From Epinephelus fuscoguttatus (Eukaryota > Chordata > Actinopteri > Perciformes > Serranidae), in the NCBI RefSeq assembly GCF_011397635.1, contig NC_064770.1, positions 33,938,598 to 34,002,597 of the forward strand: a stretch of DNA of 64,000 nucleotides, read 5' to 3'. How positions within the stretch are numbered: the first letter of the stretch is position 1; each line of letters starts with the position of its first letter. The notes below the pieces were generated by a model. The model was not told the DNA's origin. It made no database searches and saw only the letters and a list, made by a program, of their open reading frames with translations. Shown here piece by piece: positions 14,968-26,366 of this stretch. Both the position numbers and the translations under genes were made by a program.

Positions 14968-17900
14968 CATCCATTACTGCTGATCAAAACATTGTAATAA
15001 GGATGTACAGGTATCAAGTGCGGTACATTTACTGAGAAAAAAAATCTGCGTCTGAACGCCCGAACCTCACATAGTTAAGTATGACGACTCTTTCCCACCC
15101 AGGAAAAATAATAAATGAATTTAAGTGATGTATAAAAATGGGGACATATTTGCAAACTGTGAAAAAGCAGATATGTATGGAATAAATAAAGGGCAGACTC
15201 CTTGGCTTTTTCATTAGCTTGAGATTGGAAAAAGCTAGCCTGGTGCTATCAATAAAGAGACAAAAATCCAAGTCTTAAAACAACATTACAATACTTTGCT
15301 AGGAGTTAAGGGTGGGTGATACAGCCCTAACGTAATATCACATTATATCCCTCTGCAGGGAGGGTAAGTTGCTAAAAGAGTCTGAGAAATTCGGGGCTGT
15401 TCATAAAACATTCAGGACGCCACAGTTTATCCCACACTGCTGAAGCTGCTCCTCTTTTTGGAACCACCGCAGAGTCTGTAATAATATCACTTTGAGCCAT
15501 GCTTATTGTTGCCGTGGCTAACAGTTTGACATCAATATGCCAACAAGTTGAGATATCACAATATGAATTTTTCATGTGATATTAAAAATTACACCGGTAT
15601 TATTCTGAACAGTCGTGACAGTGACTATTCTGATCATGGGTTTCACTTCCTCTACCGTTACCTCCTCGACTGCGGCTGACAGCTACATAATTCTGGTGTT
15701 AATCATATCTAACAACCAAAATCTTTTCAGATGGAGGTCCCTGAAGAAAAATTATACCAAATGGGGGTCTGTACTGAATGTATATCGTTTTAGGGGTCCT
15801 TGACAAGAATAAAAGTTTAGAACCACTGACCTATATCACTACGTTTTGCCAACGGCTGAGAGTCAGTTTCCATTTGACAAACTCCTAAAAGAACGCAGAT
15901 GAGTCAATCTTAAAGAAAACATGTGTACCTATATCACTCTCCTCACTCTCAGACTGCACAGCAGGCTCTGGCTCAGGAGGTGGAGCTGGAGCTGATGTAG
16001 GAGGAGGACCACAGGGACAGCCGCCCTACAAGTCAGAGAGCGCTCTGTTACAACATGATGTGACAAGCATGGGAAAAAAATCTGAATCATCAGATGTTTT
16101 CAGTAAATGGCATAATTAAAATATTCCCGTGTTACCTGGCATGACTCCTTTGTCTTGGATGGGGGAGGGAGTGTTGCACCCATGCTGCGGTATAAAATTA
16201 TGGAAACACTTATTTTATTTGCCAAGACAGATATTTTAATATGGTTATTTTTTCTATGAACATGTGTTCAATAAAAATGCCCAGAAAATGTATTCATATC
16301 ACAAAAATATATACATCCATATTAAAATACAAACATGCATATACTGTTACATAGTTAAGGTTATTTTCCTTTCCCTGTTGCCACTTCATAAATCTCATTT
16401 ATCAGAGTTGTCTTTATCTTTTTTTTTTTTTCAACTATTTTCACAATTAATTGTTGTTTTAATTTTTTATTTTATTTCTACTCATAGATTTATATTAGCG
16501 GTGTCAAAACAACTGATTTATTAATACATAGATTCTGAATATTTGAGACTGACTCAGTACTCATTTTCTGCAGTATTAATACACTGGTTCTCGCTGTGCT
16601 TTCTTGATCTCCTTTATTATCAATGCTACAGTCATTCTGCTGTTCTCTGCAAGTAACCAAGAAAAGTCACATTATAGCATTGTTACATTTATCTGTTAAT
16701 AAAAGACTTGTATGCCCTCAGTATCATTTGTCCCGTTATCAAAAAAGGTATCTAATATTGCTATTTTTAAAAGTATTATATTGAAGTTAGAAATGACAGT
16801 GTTGTGACAAAACTTTTGTATTTGCCTCATTTTTTTTATAGCTATTCTTATTTATGTTTTACATATATATACTAATTCTGACATTGTGCAGCTGCAACAC
16901 TTAAACTGCCCCTCTATCGATTAACCCTTTGAAACCTGGAGCAACATCCCTTTTCTTATGCTGTTTTCTGACGTCTTTCACAAGTATTCAAACCCTTTAA
17001 CTGAGCAAATTGGTGTGATTGCTTTTAAAATGTTAGAAAAAGGCACTGAACAACTTGGTAAGAAATGTGCCATAAATTGTGAAAAAAATTAATAAAAATA
17101 AATCTAAAAAAAAAAAAAAAAAAAACTAGAAAAAAGTGGGAAAAAATTTATTTATAGTAATTATTACATTTTAAAACTATGTTTCAGGATTATTCTAATT
17201 TTCAAGCACTCTTTCTAAGCTATTTCCTTTTGTGTTTGTTTTAACTCTTTTCTTTGTTTTATTTACTAATTTCTTGTTTTTTTAAATTTTCTATTCTTGC
17301 TAATTTTCTTGCTTGTAGTTTTCTTTTTTTTAACTAATTTCTTATTTTTTAATTTTCTTTTTTTAAAATTAATCTTCTTGTTTTTAATTTTTTTTAAAAA
17401 AATTAATTTCTTGCTATTTTTTGGGGGGGGGGTCATTTGTTCTTTTGTTGCTCATTGCTTTCTTCCCATGTTTTTAAAATAAATCAAGCCAATTTGCTCA
17501 GGTTTCAAACGCATAATTAAGTCTTGTCTTACCTTGGGTCTATAAAATGTCAAAAACAGATCCCAGAACATGTGGTGATCAAACTGTCTTCAAATTGTTC
17601 TGTCAAATTAATAGAGAGTTTCACCAGAACATATTATAATTTGAGAAGTTAGAACCAGAGGATTTGGGCCATTTATGGTTGGGAAATCAAACAAGTATTT
17701 ATGTAAATTGACTTTGTTGCACTACTTTATTTATGACAGTGTTTTACTTGGTGGCAAAAAAAACCTTAACCACACCTAAAATTTTATGCTAACCATGGAC
17801 TTTCTGACTCCAAATTTTTGACAAAGTGTAAATGGTTCCTGTGTGTTTTGACTAGTTACTTGTCCTAATGTAAATGATCAAAGATAAAGAAACACTCCCT

Positions 17901-18615
17901 TGTTGAATCAAGAGTTTGACACACACACACACACACACACATACACACACACACAATCCTGTACTTCTATCTTTGTGAGGACCCTCATTGACATAATGCA
18001 ATCCCTAGCCCCTTACCTACAACTAAATGCCTAACCCCTACATTAACCTCAACCATAAAACCAAGACTTAACCCTTAAACAGACCTTTGAAGAAGAAAAG
18101 ACTGACCAAAAATGTCCTCACCATGTAGCATGTACAAGTACACACACACACCCTGTGGTCCATGGTTTTTACTAGAAGGTGGGCGGGACTGGGCACGTGG
18201 TCTGTTGGCGACTTCATCTAAGTATTTTAGTCATGTAGTGAAGCGTAATGTATCCATTTAAGAAGAAATAACGTGATTATTATGTCAGTTGTGAAAAATG
18301 TTTTCATGTGACAAAAATCTGGACTTGTTTTTCTGAGTTCATGAAATAATAACCTCTTTTTGCATCATGTGAGTGCATTATGCATCTGTGCGTTAGTGAC
18401 ATAATGACAGAATAAATCCCCTATGAATCATTTACGTAACAGCCTGGACACATGCACGGTGCGTTGACAGGTTGGAGCAACAGTTCTGCCCCCAGGTGTA
18501 CTGACCTCTCCAACCAGGTCCGGAAGAATGCCATCTCTGGAAGGTGCAAGAGCTCCGGGTTGGACTCGCACATGTGCACGAAGCCCTTTAATTCTGCCAC
18601 TTTCCGTGGGTCCAT
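10177..18615 (-). CDS. ST13: Hsc70-interacting protein (Hip / ST13)
   Basis: Cytosolic co-chaperone. It binds the Hsp70 ATPase domain and stabilises the ADP-bound, substrate-holding state. Coding exons in transcript order: 18506-18615, 16136-16184, 15929-16025, 14813-14886, 14611-14677, 14420-14504, 14207-14317, 12296-12398, 11922-12038, 11704-11746, 11288-11376 and 10177-10311. The total of 1080 bases in one frame gives 359 aa (human 369). Order of domains: N-terminal dimerisation segment ([13 protein letters not shown]); Pro/Glu-rich acidic linker; three TPRs at about 111-216 (for example '[13 protein letters not shown]' and '[19 protein letters not shown]'); highly charged helix at about 233-271; Gly/Pro-rich stretch; C-terminal DP/STI1-like domain ('[18 protein letters not shown]'). 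The human GGMP repeat run is reduced to a few units, which explains most of the length difference. The linker (exons 2-3) is diverged and carries three cysteines. Confidence 0.96.
10312..11287. other. ST13 intron 11
   Basis: Non-coding. No confident repeat seen, apart from a short piece at about 10330-10385 that reads like part of a fish dispersed repeat ('tttattcatgtagcgcgttt'). Confidence 0.45.
12405..12429. repeat. (CA)n microsatellite
   Basis: A CA dinucleotide run seven bases from the 5' border of ST13 exon 8, next to its splice acceptor (as GT on the transcript strand). Confidence 0.9.
13210..14003 (+). mobile_element. LINE (non-LTR retrotransposon) 3' fragment
   Basis: Broken reading frames encode the C-terminal part of a reverse transcriptase polyprotein. 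It starts after the [10 protein letters not shown]-type catalytic region ('gatgatgtggttctgttggc' at about 13243), then '[19 protein letters not shown]', and ends past a '[17 protein letters not shown]' segment. The 3' tail 'ataagtggttgaaaatgac' at about 13973 matches the usual end of this fish LINE family. It has stops and frameshifts, so it is dead. It lies in ST13 intron 7, antisense to ST13. A second fragment in opposite orientation is at 19370-19867. The clade (Rex1, L2 or RTE-like) is not certain from sequence alone. Confidence 0.85.
14931..14966. repeat. (CA)n microsatellite
   Basis: A CA dinucleotide run in ST13 intron 3. Confidence 0.95.
15309..15600. mobile_element. Probable hAT-like MITE fragment
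   Basis: It opens with 'ggtgggtgatacagccctaa', then 'cgtaatatcacattat'. The mirror-image version of this start lies at 23606-23672 ('attattttagggccatatcg'). Such ends are typical of short non-autonomous elements in fish. The right end (about 15540-15600, repeated 'gatatcacaatatg'-type motifs) is less certain. It lies in ST13 intron 3. Confidence 0.5.
16923..17513. mobile_element. T-rich dispersed element with inverted ends
   Basis: The left end 'aaccctttgaaacctggagc' is mirrored by 'ttgctcaggtttcaaacgc' at the right end. The interior is mostly poly-A/T with a G run at about 17422-17431. No ORF. It lies in ST13 intron 1. Confidence 0.55.
17919..18160. repeat. (CA)n plus dispersed 'tgaggaccctcattgacata' repeat
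   Basis: A CA run (17919-17955) passes into 'cctgtacttctatctttgtg', then 'aggaccctcattgacataatg', and a stretch of degenerate 'cctaaccctaac'-like units to about 18075. It ends in another short CA run. This composite is a frequent teleost repeat. It lies in ST13 intron 1. Confidence 0.7.
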
Positions 18616-19260
18616 GTTGCCCTGTCACGTCCAGCACACAGCGCGCTGCATGTGGAGGAAAACCAGCAAGAAAAACAAGGAACAACTTAGCCAAGTCTGG
18701 CTTTGTTTACGTACGTGCTCACCTGCTAACGTTAATGCCCGCGTTGTTAAGCTAGTTATGCTAACGTGCACAGGTTCAGTGACCGTGCGCTGCAACCACA
18801 CTTTATTCACACTTACAAGTCAGGAGCTAGCAATGAAGAAACCATTTAAAACGGCTGTTAACTGCAATCTCAATGGTCGCAAACCAGAAGTTTCTGGAAA
18901 TGTGAGTCCAATGGGTGACGCGATAACTGTTTGACGCATGATAGCATCGTTAGCTAAGTTAGCTTCGATACGGGCCGTGGTTAATGACAAACACTTGCTA
19001 GCTGCAACCGTTAATGTCAGTAATCGATGGGAAACGCACCTGATCGAAGCTGTACACCTGTCACACCCGAGAAGAAACCCCGCAGAGGAAGGCTGCAGTT
19101 GATTTTTATCTGCACAACTCGGCTTCACCGACGGTGTCGTCGCTCCCGTGTTTTCATTCAGGCGAGCTAACGGACAGACTGACAGCAGGGCTGTGACATT
19201 GCTGCCCGGAGTTTGGCCTCGCAGGCATACATAACCGGAAACGATACAATACATGTGTAG
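18616..19260 (-). promoter_or_regulatory. ST13: ST13 5' UTR / promoter region
   Basis: The sequence is locally CpG-richer than its surroundings and ends with an ETS-type CCGGAA at about 19235-19240. It precedes the ST13 start codon on the minus strand. Transcription start not resolvable by eye. It holds a 144-codon minus-strand frame that I do not regard as a gene. Confidence 0.4.
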
Positions 19261-19369
19261 CGGTTGATGCCAAACGAATGAAAGCCAGACATTGGTTATT
19301 GGTTAAAAAAAAAAAAAAAATCAAATCAAATAAAAGCCTTTTCAACATTACAATATTATTATTATTATT

Positions 19370-19867
19370 GATCCATCCATTTTCATCCGCTTATCCGGGG
19401 CCAGTCACGGGGCAGCAGGCCAAACAAAGCACCCTAGAAGTCCCTCTACCCAGAAACTGTTTCCACCTCCTCCTGGGGGACCCCAAGGCATTCCCAGGCC
19501 CGATGAGATATATAATCCCTCCAGCATGTTTTGGGTCTGCCTGGGGGCCTCCTACCAGTGGGACGTGCCCGCAACACCTCTAACAGGAGGCGCCCAGGAT
19601 GCATCCTGATCAGATGCCTGAACCACCTCAATTGACCCCTTTCGACGCTAAGAAGCAGCGGCTCTACTCCGAGCTCCCTCCAGATGTCCGAGCTCCTCAC
19701 CCTATCTTTAAGGCTGAGCCCAGCCACCCTTCAGAAGAAACTCATTTCGGCCACTTGTATCTGCAATCTCGTTCTTTCAGTCACTACCCAGAGCTCATGA
19801 CCATAGGTGAGGGTTGGGATGGACCAGTGAAGCAAAAGTTTCTGGCTCAGCTCCCTCTTCACCACGT
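19370..19867 (-). mobile_element. LINE 3' fragment, same family as 13210-14003
   Basis: The minus strand encodes 'RSSDIWRELGVEPLLLSVER', then 'RPTGRRPPGRPKTCWRDY', then 'RAWECLGVPQEEVETVSG', homologous to the + strand fragment in ST13 intron 7. The element's 3' terminus ('atccatccattttcatccgc', + strand, at 19372) is intact. The 5' part is cut off near 19867. It sits between ST13 and XPNPEP3. Confidence 0.87.
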
Positions 19868-21640
19868 AATTGTAACACATATATACCGTAAAACTTCAAT
19901 TAGTAACCAAGTCCCAATTAAACAGCTAGTCGCTTTTAGTAGCATGTATCAATCAGACACCTGATCTGGTTAAGCAGTTCATGTTTCATTTTTATTACTA
20001 ATGTAGTTCTTCAGATGTATAAAACCAGGTTGTTGGATACCTCAAATTATGCGCCCATTCCTTGACTACACTATAAGTTATTCATATTCCTTCAGTCCCT
20101 ACGGGTCCTTAGATCAAAAGAGTCAAAAGGGTTTTTTATAAAAATTAATCCAAGTTGTGAGTATTGTTTTAACAGGATAGACAGTGGTGGTGTGTCGGTA
20201 TGCCTGGTGCCGTAATCCTACATTGTTGTAACTGTCCATCAGAGCTACACCAAATTCCTCGTTGATATATTAGCTAAAGCCGAATTTGTATACAAGTAAT
20301 ATTCATACTGGTTTAAATAAACAGTTTGATTGTATTTGAGCAAGAGTTTTGTGCGAAAGCAATTAAAGGCCTGTCCCAAATAGGCCTGCTGATCTCAGTA
20401 ATTTAAGCAGATAATAGCCTGGACTATTAATTGAAGTTTTACGGTAATTACTAATAAGTTAAACCTTGAATAGACATAATGATACAAGTGCTTGCACAGC
20501 CTGTAGCCTCACAAAACAATTTGATTAATTTGCATAATATTTTTGCACGTCCTGAACAAAACCGTAAAGCTTTTTTAAATCCTGTGGCAACTATATTGCA
20601 CATATTTGTGATATTATAGTATATATTTTAAAGTATCTTTGCTCTTTTATTATCTTGCAGTATTTTGCCTTACTTTTTCCTCGATATATGTTTATTGTAT
20701 GCACCATAACCAAGGCAAATTCCTTGTAAGTTAAAACCTACATGGCACTGATTGATTCTCATTCTGAAGGGTAAGCTGATTATAAGTACAGTGCTACCTG
20801 CGAGTCTAAATTTAGGGAAAAAGGAATTACCATCGTAACTGTGAGGGGTTTTTTTACCCCTGAGTTTGGGCTCTCAGGAAGTTCTCCCAGACCATCACCG
20901 ACAGCCTCCACCAATCAAATGGTTATGTTTTGGTTTCTCATGTACTGGACTTCCCAGAGCTGCCAATCATTTATAGCTCAAGATATGATCATTCATATTT
21001 TTGTGACCTGGATTAAAGACAGTCATGTATAACATATGAAAAACATTAGCAAGACTACAATATAAAACTACTCTGTTGTAAGTAAAAGAAAAATGCCCAC
21101 TGTGGCTGCTAAAATATTATATATCACAGGTCTGTTACTGGACTGTTATTACTGATGCATTAACAGGTAAAGCAGCATTTTACTGTACTGTACATCACAT
21201 TCATACTTGTAAGTGGAAATGATGCACTCCATCTTTCACTGTGTTTAACGTCTCTTTCCTTGCTCTCTTGTGCTCCATTTTTGTTAATTGGATTTTTTCC
21301 CCTTTTTATTTTTGTTGCCTTTTTTTTTCTTAATATTTGTACTGTATCATCATTTTGACCTTTGACTCCTAATTTCTTTTCTTTTTTATAATTTAATTTT
21401 TTATTGATTTTATTTAGGCTGGCACATGACAGTTCCACACATTAAATGAGACATTCAATCTTGACAAACAAAAAATAAAAATACAATAGAAACAGGGTAA
21501 TAGAGATCCGTGCAAGACGAGGTACAGAATCAGTCCCAGTCTGCCAAAAAAACAATAAAAATAACAAAATCACATTTGAATAGATAAACATATTTTAGTG
21601 GAAAAACTCAAATGAAAGTATGGACCTAGTATGGCAGAAT
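19868..21640. other. Intergenic, ST13 to XPNPEP3
   Basis: AT-rich with no gene seen. A phrase built on 'taaaacttcaattagtaacc' at 19887-19910 is mirrored near 20415-20450 ('attaattgaagttttacggt'), so another MITE of about 0.55 kb may lie at 19885-20450. Confidence 0.45.
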
Positions 21641-21654
21641 ATGGGAGCTTTAAT

Positions 21655-21882
21655 AGAAATAAAAGAAGAAGAAAAGGAAGCAGAAGAAAAAGAAGCAGAA
21701 GAAGAGGAAAAAGAAGCAGAAGAAGAAAAAATGGAAGAAAATGAAGCAGAAGAAGAGGAAAAAGAAGCAGAAGAAGGAAAAAAGCAGAAGAAGAAAACGA
21801 AGCAAAAGAAAAAGAAGCAGAAGAAGAAAACGAAGCAGAAGAAGAAAAGGAAGCAAAAGAAGCAGAAGAAGCAGCAGCTTCG
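21655..21882 (+). repeat. Purine-rich GAA/GAAGCA tandem repeat
   Basis: About 230 bases are almost entirely A and G, built from 'gaagaagaaaaagaagcaga'-type units and broken only by single C or T bases. Any frame through it gives a low-complexity Glu/Lys or Leu/Phe run, so I do not call a gene. It lies about 320 bases upstream of the XPNPEP3 start. Confidence 0.9.
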
Positions 21883-22202
21883 GCTCTGCCAATCATAGCA
21901 AAGGGGGCGTGGCTTAGCATCTCTGCCTGTGACGCCAAACTCAGGGCATCAAACTCCCACCATTTTCGAATGATGTTAGCTAACATGCGAGCTTCAAGCT
22001 AACGAAGCTAACTGTCAACCAAAGGGACATTTAACAGTTATATGAGTCAGTTTTAACGTCGGTAAGTCCTAACAACATACCGCCACGTTGACTCCGTAAA
22101 TATCCAGCGTTTGTTGAGTACTTTATACTCCAGTGGCTGTTACCTCATGTCTGTAGCAGGACGACATGCTGTGACTGAGCGGTGTCCTCCACTACAGCAG
22201 CA
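21883..22202 (+). promoter_or_regulatory. XPNPEP3: XPNPEP3 promoter / 5' UTR region
   Basis: It contains 'gggggcgtgg' (GC-box-like, about 21903-21912) and moderate CpG content. It ends at the XPNPEP3 start. No TATA box seen near a plausible start. Confidence 0.4.
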
Positions 22203-25200
22203 ATGTTGCCCTCAACCAGCAGCCTGGTCCGGTCTGCTGTCAGGCTGCTGCCGCGGAGAAACTGGAGCCGAGGTGAGCCCACTTTGACACTTTGGGTTTG
22301 TCTGTATTTAAGTACACAATTAAGTTATTTGTACTTTTGAACATTTTTATTCTATGCTACTTAATACTTCTACTCTCAATACATGTCAGAAGGAAATATT
22401 AAGGCATTAGTCCACTACACACTCCAAACAGTTGCTAGGTAGTTTTCATAGAACCGCATTTATTAGGGATTCACGATAATATCGACAGGTTATCAGTATC
22501 GGTTAACATGCTTCTTCTTACTTTGCATAATGAATGAATATTACATAAATTGAAAAGTATTGTATTCCATGTCTCCATCTGCTGGTGGGCCATCATTATC
22601 AGAGTATACATGTGTCATATGATGTTAATTCCACTACAGAAGAGACTTGATGATCACTAAAATTAGGTGGGGAAAAAAGTAGATTTTTCTATATCAATAT
22701 CTGTTATGGGTTAAATAAGTTGTTATATATCAGCACATCAGATACCTGCAAAAAAAATATCCAATATTTTGTAATGTTACGAACATACAGCCTATGGTTG
22801 CAAATTAAATCTCACTGATGGGCCAGTTTGACTCACTATGTATTTACTTTTATTTTTATTTACATTTCTATTGATAGTATTTTTACTCTGATGTATCTGT
22901 TCCTTTTACTTTAACTCAACTTAAATTATATAGCACCCTCCATACAAACATGTTCCAAAAAGAGGAGCAGCTTCAGTAGTGTGGAATAAACTGTGGCGTC
23001 CTGTATGTTTCAAGAACAGCCTGGATTTCTCAGACTCTTTTTGTGACTTACCGCTCAGAGGGAACTCATTCAGTAGCTCCTCTGGCAGCAGCACAGCGTC
23101 TCTCCCTCTCCTCTCTCGCTGTACGCACATGTCATAAACCTTTGGTAATGTAAGCCTACGTGAGGCTCACAGCTCAACAAAAACTCCATATATGTGAATG
23201 TGTGATAGCTGTGGTATCATAACAGCCTGTCACAGGTGATTAGAGGAGAAATGGCAGAGCATAAAGGTCCAGGGACATTTTTTGTATTTGGGAACTGTTT
23301 ATATGTGTAATTTGTGGTAGATTTTATTTTGTTGTAGTATTAATATTGTATACAGAATCTGAATGTCACACTGAGTTACATAAACATAATGTAACATAAA
23401 CAATTTCCCCTCGGGGATCAATAAAGTATTTCTGATTCTGATTCTGAGTTACTGTTGTTGTTCACAAACTAAAGAAATGAGAGACCATTTTAGTTCATTT
23501 TTTACTGAATATTTGAAAATAAACTGATTAACAAGTAAAACTATATCACTTATTTTGTTGTAATACTATTTTCTTAAATTAATAATAAAAAGAATCATCA
23601 AGAATATGGTTATCACAAAAATGCCCTGAAATATTGTGATATTATTTTAGGGCCATATCGTCCACCCCTAAGAGACATAGTTGTAAGGATAACACAAATC
23701 GTCATACATAAGTGAGACAATAAAATATTAAAAAAAGTCAGTCAGACAAAACAGATCAATCTAACACAAAAGATGATTAAAAGCTTGTAGAATAAAAAGA
23801 AAGTAAATAAATGAAATAGAATGGAAATAAACAGGAGGGATAAGATGAGGTAAAACCCAATGGTTAAACACTTAACAATCAAGACTGTGATTTTACTTTT
23901 AAAAATACAAAGAGAGTTTGATTTCTAATATCCAGAGACAGTGAATTCCACAGAAAGCACTCTCGCCAGGACTTTTATGGGACACATGAACAGCATTTAA
24001 AAACAAAGCACTGGAGGATCTTAGTGATCTGACTGGAAAATAAAATGATAGAAAGTCTCTAATGTATGGAGGGTTGAGGTCATTTAAAGCTTTATAAACA
24101 AGTAAAAATGTAAATAAAATAAAAAATTGAAATTAAATAATAAATTAAATAGAACACTTGGGAGTGATACACTTGATATTAATCTTTATTTGTCTTCACT
24201 TGGTATGAAACAGTGATATTGTGATGTATCAGATCAGTTCAATCAGCTGCAGCGCTGCGCTGTCCGATCAGTAACTGATATCCAATCAGTGGGGTGTGTT
24301 GGTTTGTAAAAGACTTCCATGGAGGCTGCACTTGTGTATCCTCACTTCCTTTCCCTCCTCTCTCCTCGGCTCTGCCAAGTGCATTTAACAAATTGAGACG
24401 TCCTTCAAAATGGTGGGTGTCAATTAATTTCTAGGTCAAGTGATCAAGGAGAGAGGAGTTGAGGAGGGATACTGGGATGAACCCTGTGTTGTGTTGCTGT
24501 CTGCAGGATGTGTCTGGTGCCCGTGCAGAAACATTTCTGTGAAACCAGGAGGTTTGAAACCAAAGACAGTTCCTCCTCGGTACCTGGGCCAGCCCAGCCC
24601 CTTCACCCATCCACACCTCATCAAACATGGTGAGTACTGGAGCGCAGGAGCTATTATGAATCACAGATAACTCAAGGCTCTTACGGTTAACACATACAGT
24701 CTTCACTCTACACTTCATGTGACGTAAAGAAATAAGAACACATCAACAAGGCGAATAGTAGTGCACAGTGTAAGTGTAGGCATAAGATGCTGTTCAACAC
24801 TGAAACACCACATATGTGATCTCTGCTCCTCAGGTGAGGTGACCCCAGGCTTGAGCCAGACAGAGTACGAGCTCCGCAGACACAGACTGGCCTCACTTAT
24901 CGAGGCCCAGTCAGACAGGCTGGGACCCTCTGCCTCCTCCAGCACCCATGTGGTCATCGTTCTATCCCATCCGACCCGCTACATGACCAATGACATCCCT
25001 TATCCCTTCCACCAGAACCAGGTGCATGTTTATATTTGCTCTAAATCTTAAAGTTACAGTTTAAGACATCTTATCTAACATAAACAGAAAGCAATGTGCA
25101 GATAGAAACTTAAAGTATAAGGAGAGTTGTCTGCTCTTACTTTGCAGTCTCATGTTTGTAATTTCTTGTCAGTTCTGTGTAATGTTAACAAGGCTTTCAA

Positions 25201-26334
25201 TGTTCTGCAGGATTTCCTCTACCTCAGTGGCATCCTAGAGCCGGACAGTGCCCTGGTTCTTTATGGAAAAGGGCGACCAGACCAGGCCATCTTATTCGTC
25301 CCCCGCAGAGACCCAGGCAGAGAACTGTGGGACGGGCCCCGGTCAGGAAAGGACGGGGCGGCTGCTTTGACCGGCATAGAGAGAGTTCATAGCACAGAAG
25401 AGCTGTGTGTTGTGCTCAAGAGCCTTAAAGGTGTGAGTGTGAGGGTGCAATACATTTGTCATTGAATAAGGTGTTGTGTTGCTTCATTTTGAAGTGTTTA
25501 TTAAGCCCCACCCATCTTAGTTACTGTTGGTGCACCTGTCAAGCCTTTTGATCGAGTACTGCATTTGTTTTTTAAAAGATTTAAGCTGTCAGATCATATC
25601 ATCTTGTCACATGATCACATAGAGACCTGATGTGTTTTTGAGCAGAAAACACGAGCTGACATTCGACCACTAACTAATCAGAACTTCACTGTTGCCATTT
25701 TTTCTCTGCTTCAATCCTCTTTCAGGCAATGTGCTGTGGTACGACAGTTCTAAGCCCGCCCACCCTCGCCTCCACCAGGCTCACGTGAGTCCCGTACTGG
25801 AGGCGGGGCCGGTGCCGCACTCTGTCAGGCCCCTCATACACTCCCTTAGGGCCCTCAAGAGCTCGGCAGAGGTGGCGCTCATGCAAGAAGCAGGTCACAT
25901 CACAGCACAGGTTGGTGTTTAAATCACTGTGTTAGTTTCATAATAGTTTGTGAACAGAGCAACAATTTCATTTTTGTATTGTCATGTGTCTCTTTACGCT
26001 TCTTAAGATAGATGTACAGTGTTGTTTCTCTAACTCATATCCTTGTCTCTCAGGCCTTTAAGAGGACGATGGCCATGTCTCAAGGAGACATTGATGAAGC
26101 TGTAATCTTTGCCAAGGTAACTAAAAATTTAGCCGGGGTATTTTTTCTGAATCATGATGGAATTAACAATAGCTACTGCATGAAATAATTAACCGTCTTA
26201 CAAAGATGTCAGTTTATTAAAGCTCAGAGATTACCAAGCCAGATTGAAGTTACTGTGGTTTGGTTTTTACAGCTCTGTTTTTTAGTCACTGCAAATTTAG
26301 AAGATGTTTTCTCAGAAATGACACATTATTATAT

Positions 26335-26366
<32 letters not shown>

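Larger units (their letters stand above)
22273..24506. other. XPNPEP3 intron 1
   Basis: Non-coding. It holds a LINE-type 3' tail near 23404-23450 ('cccctcggggatcaataaag', then CTGATT-like repeats), an inverted-end MITE piece at 23606-23672, and a dispersed repeat at about 23880-24110 that includes 'tttaaagctttataaacaag', a phrase frequent in teleost interspersed repeats. Confidence 0.5.

Noticed and set aside
18820-19254. 144-codon minus-strand frame upstream of ST13
   Set aside because: No recognisable domain and no splice signals linking it to ST13. It lies in the CpG-richer promoter region, where chance open frames are common.
21570-21986. 138-codon minus-strand frame and 92-codon plus-strand frame
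   Set aside because: Both are by-products of the purine-rich tandem repeat (poly Leu/Phe and poly Glu/Lys).
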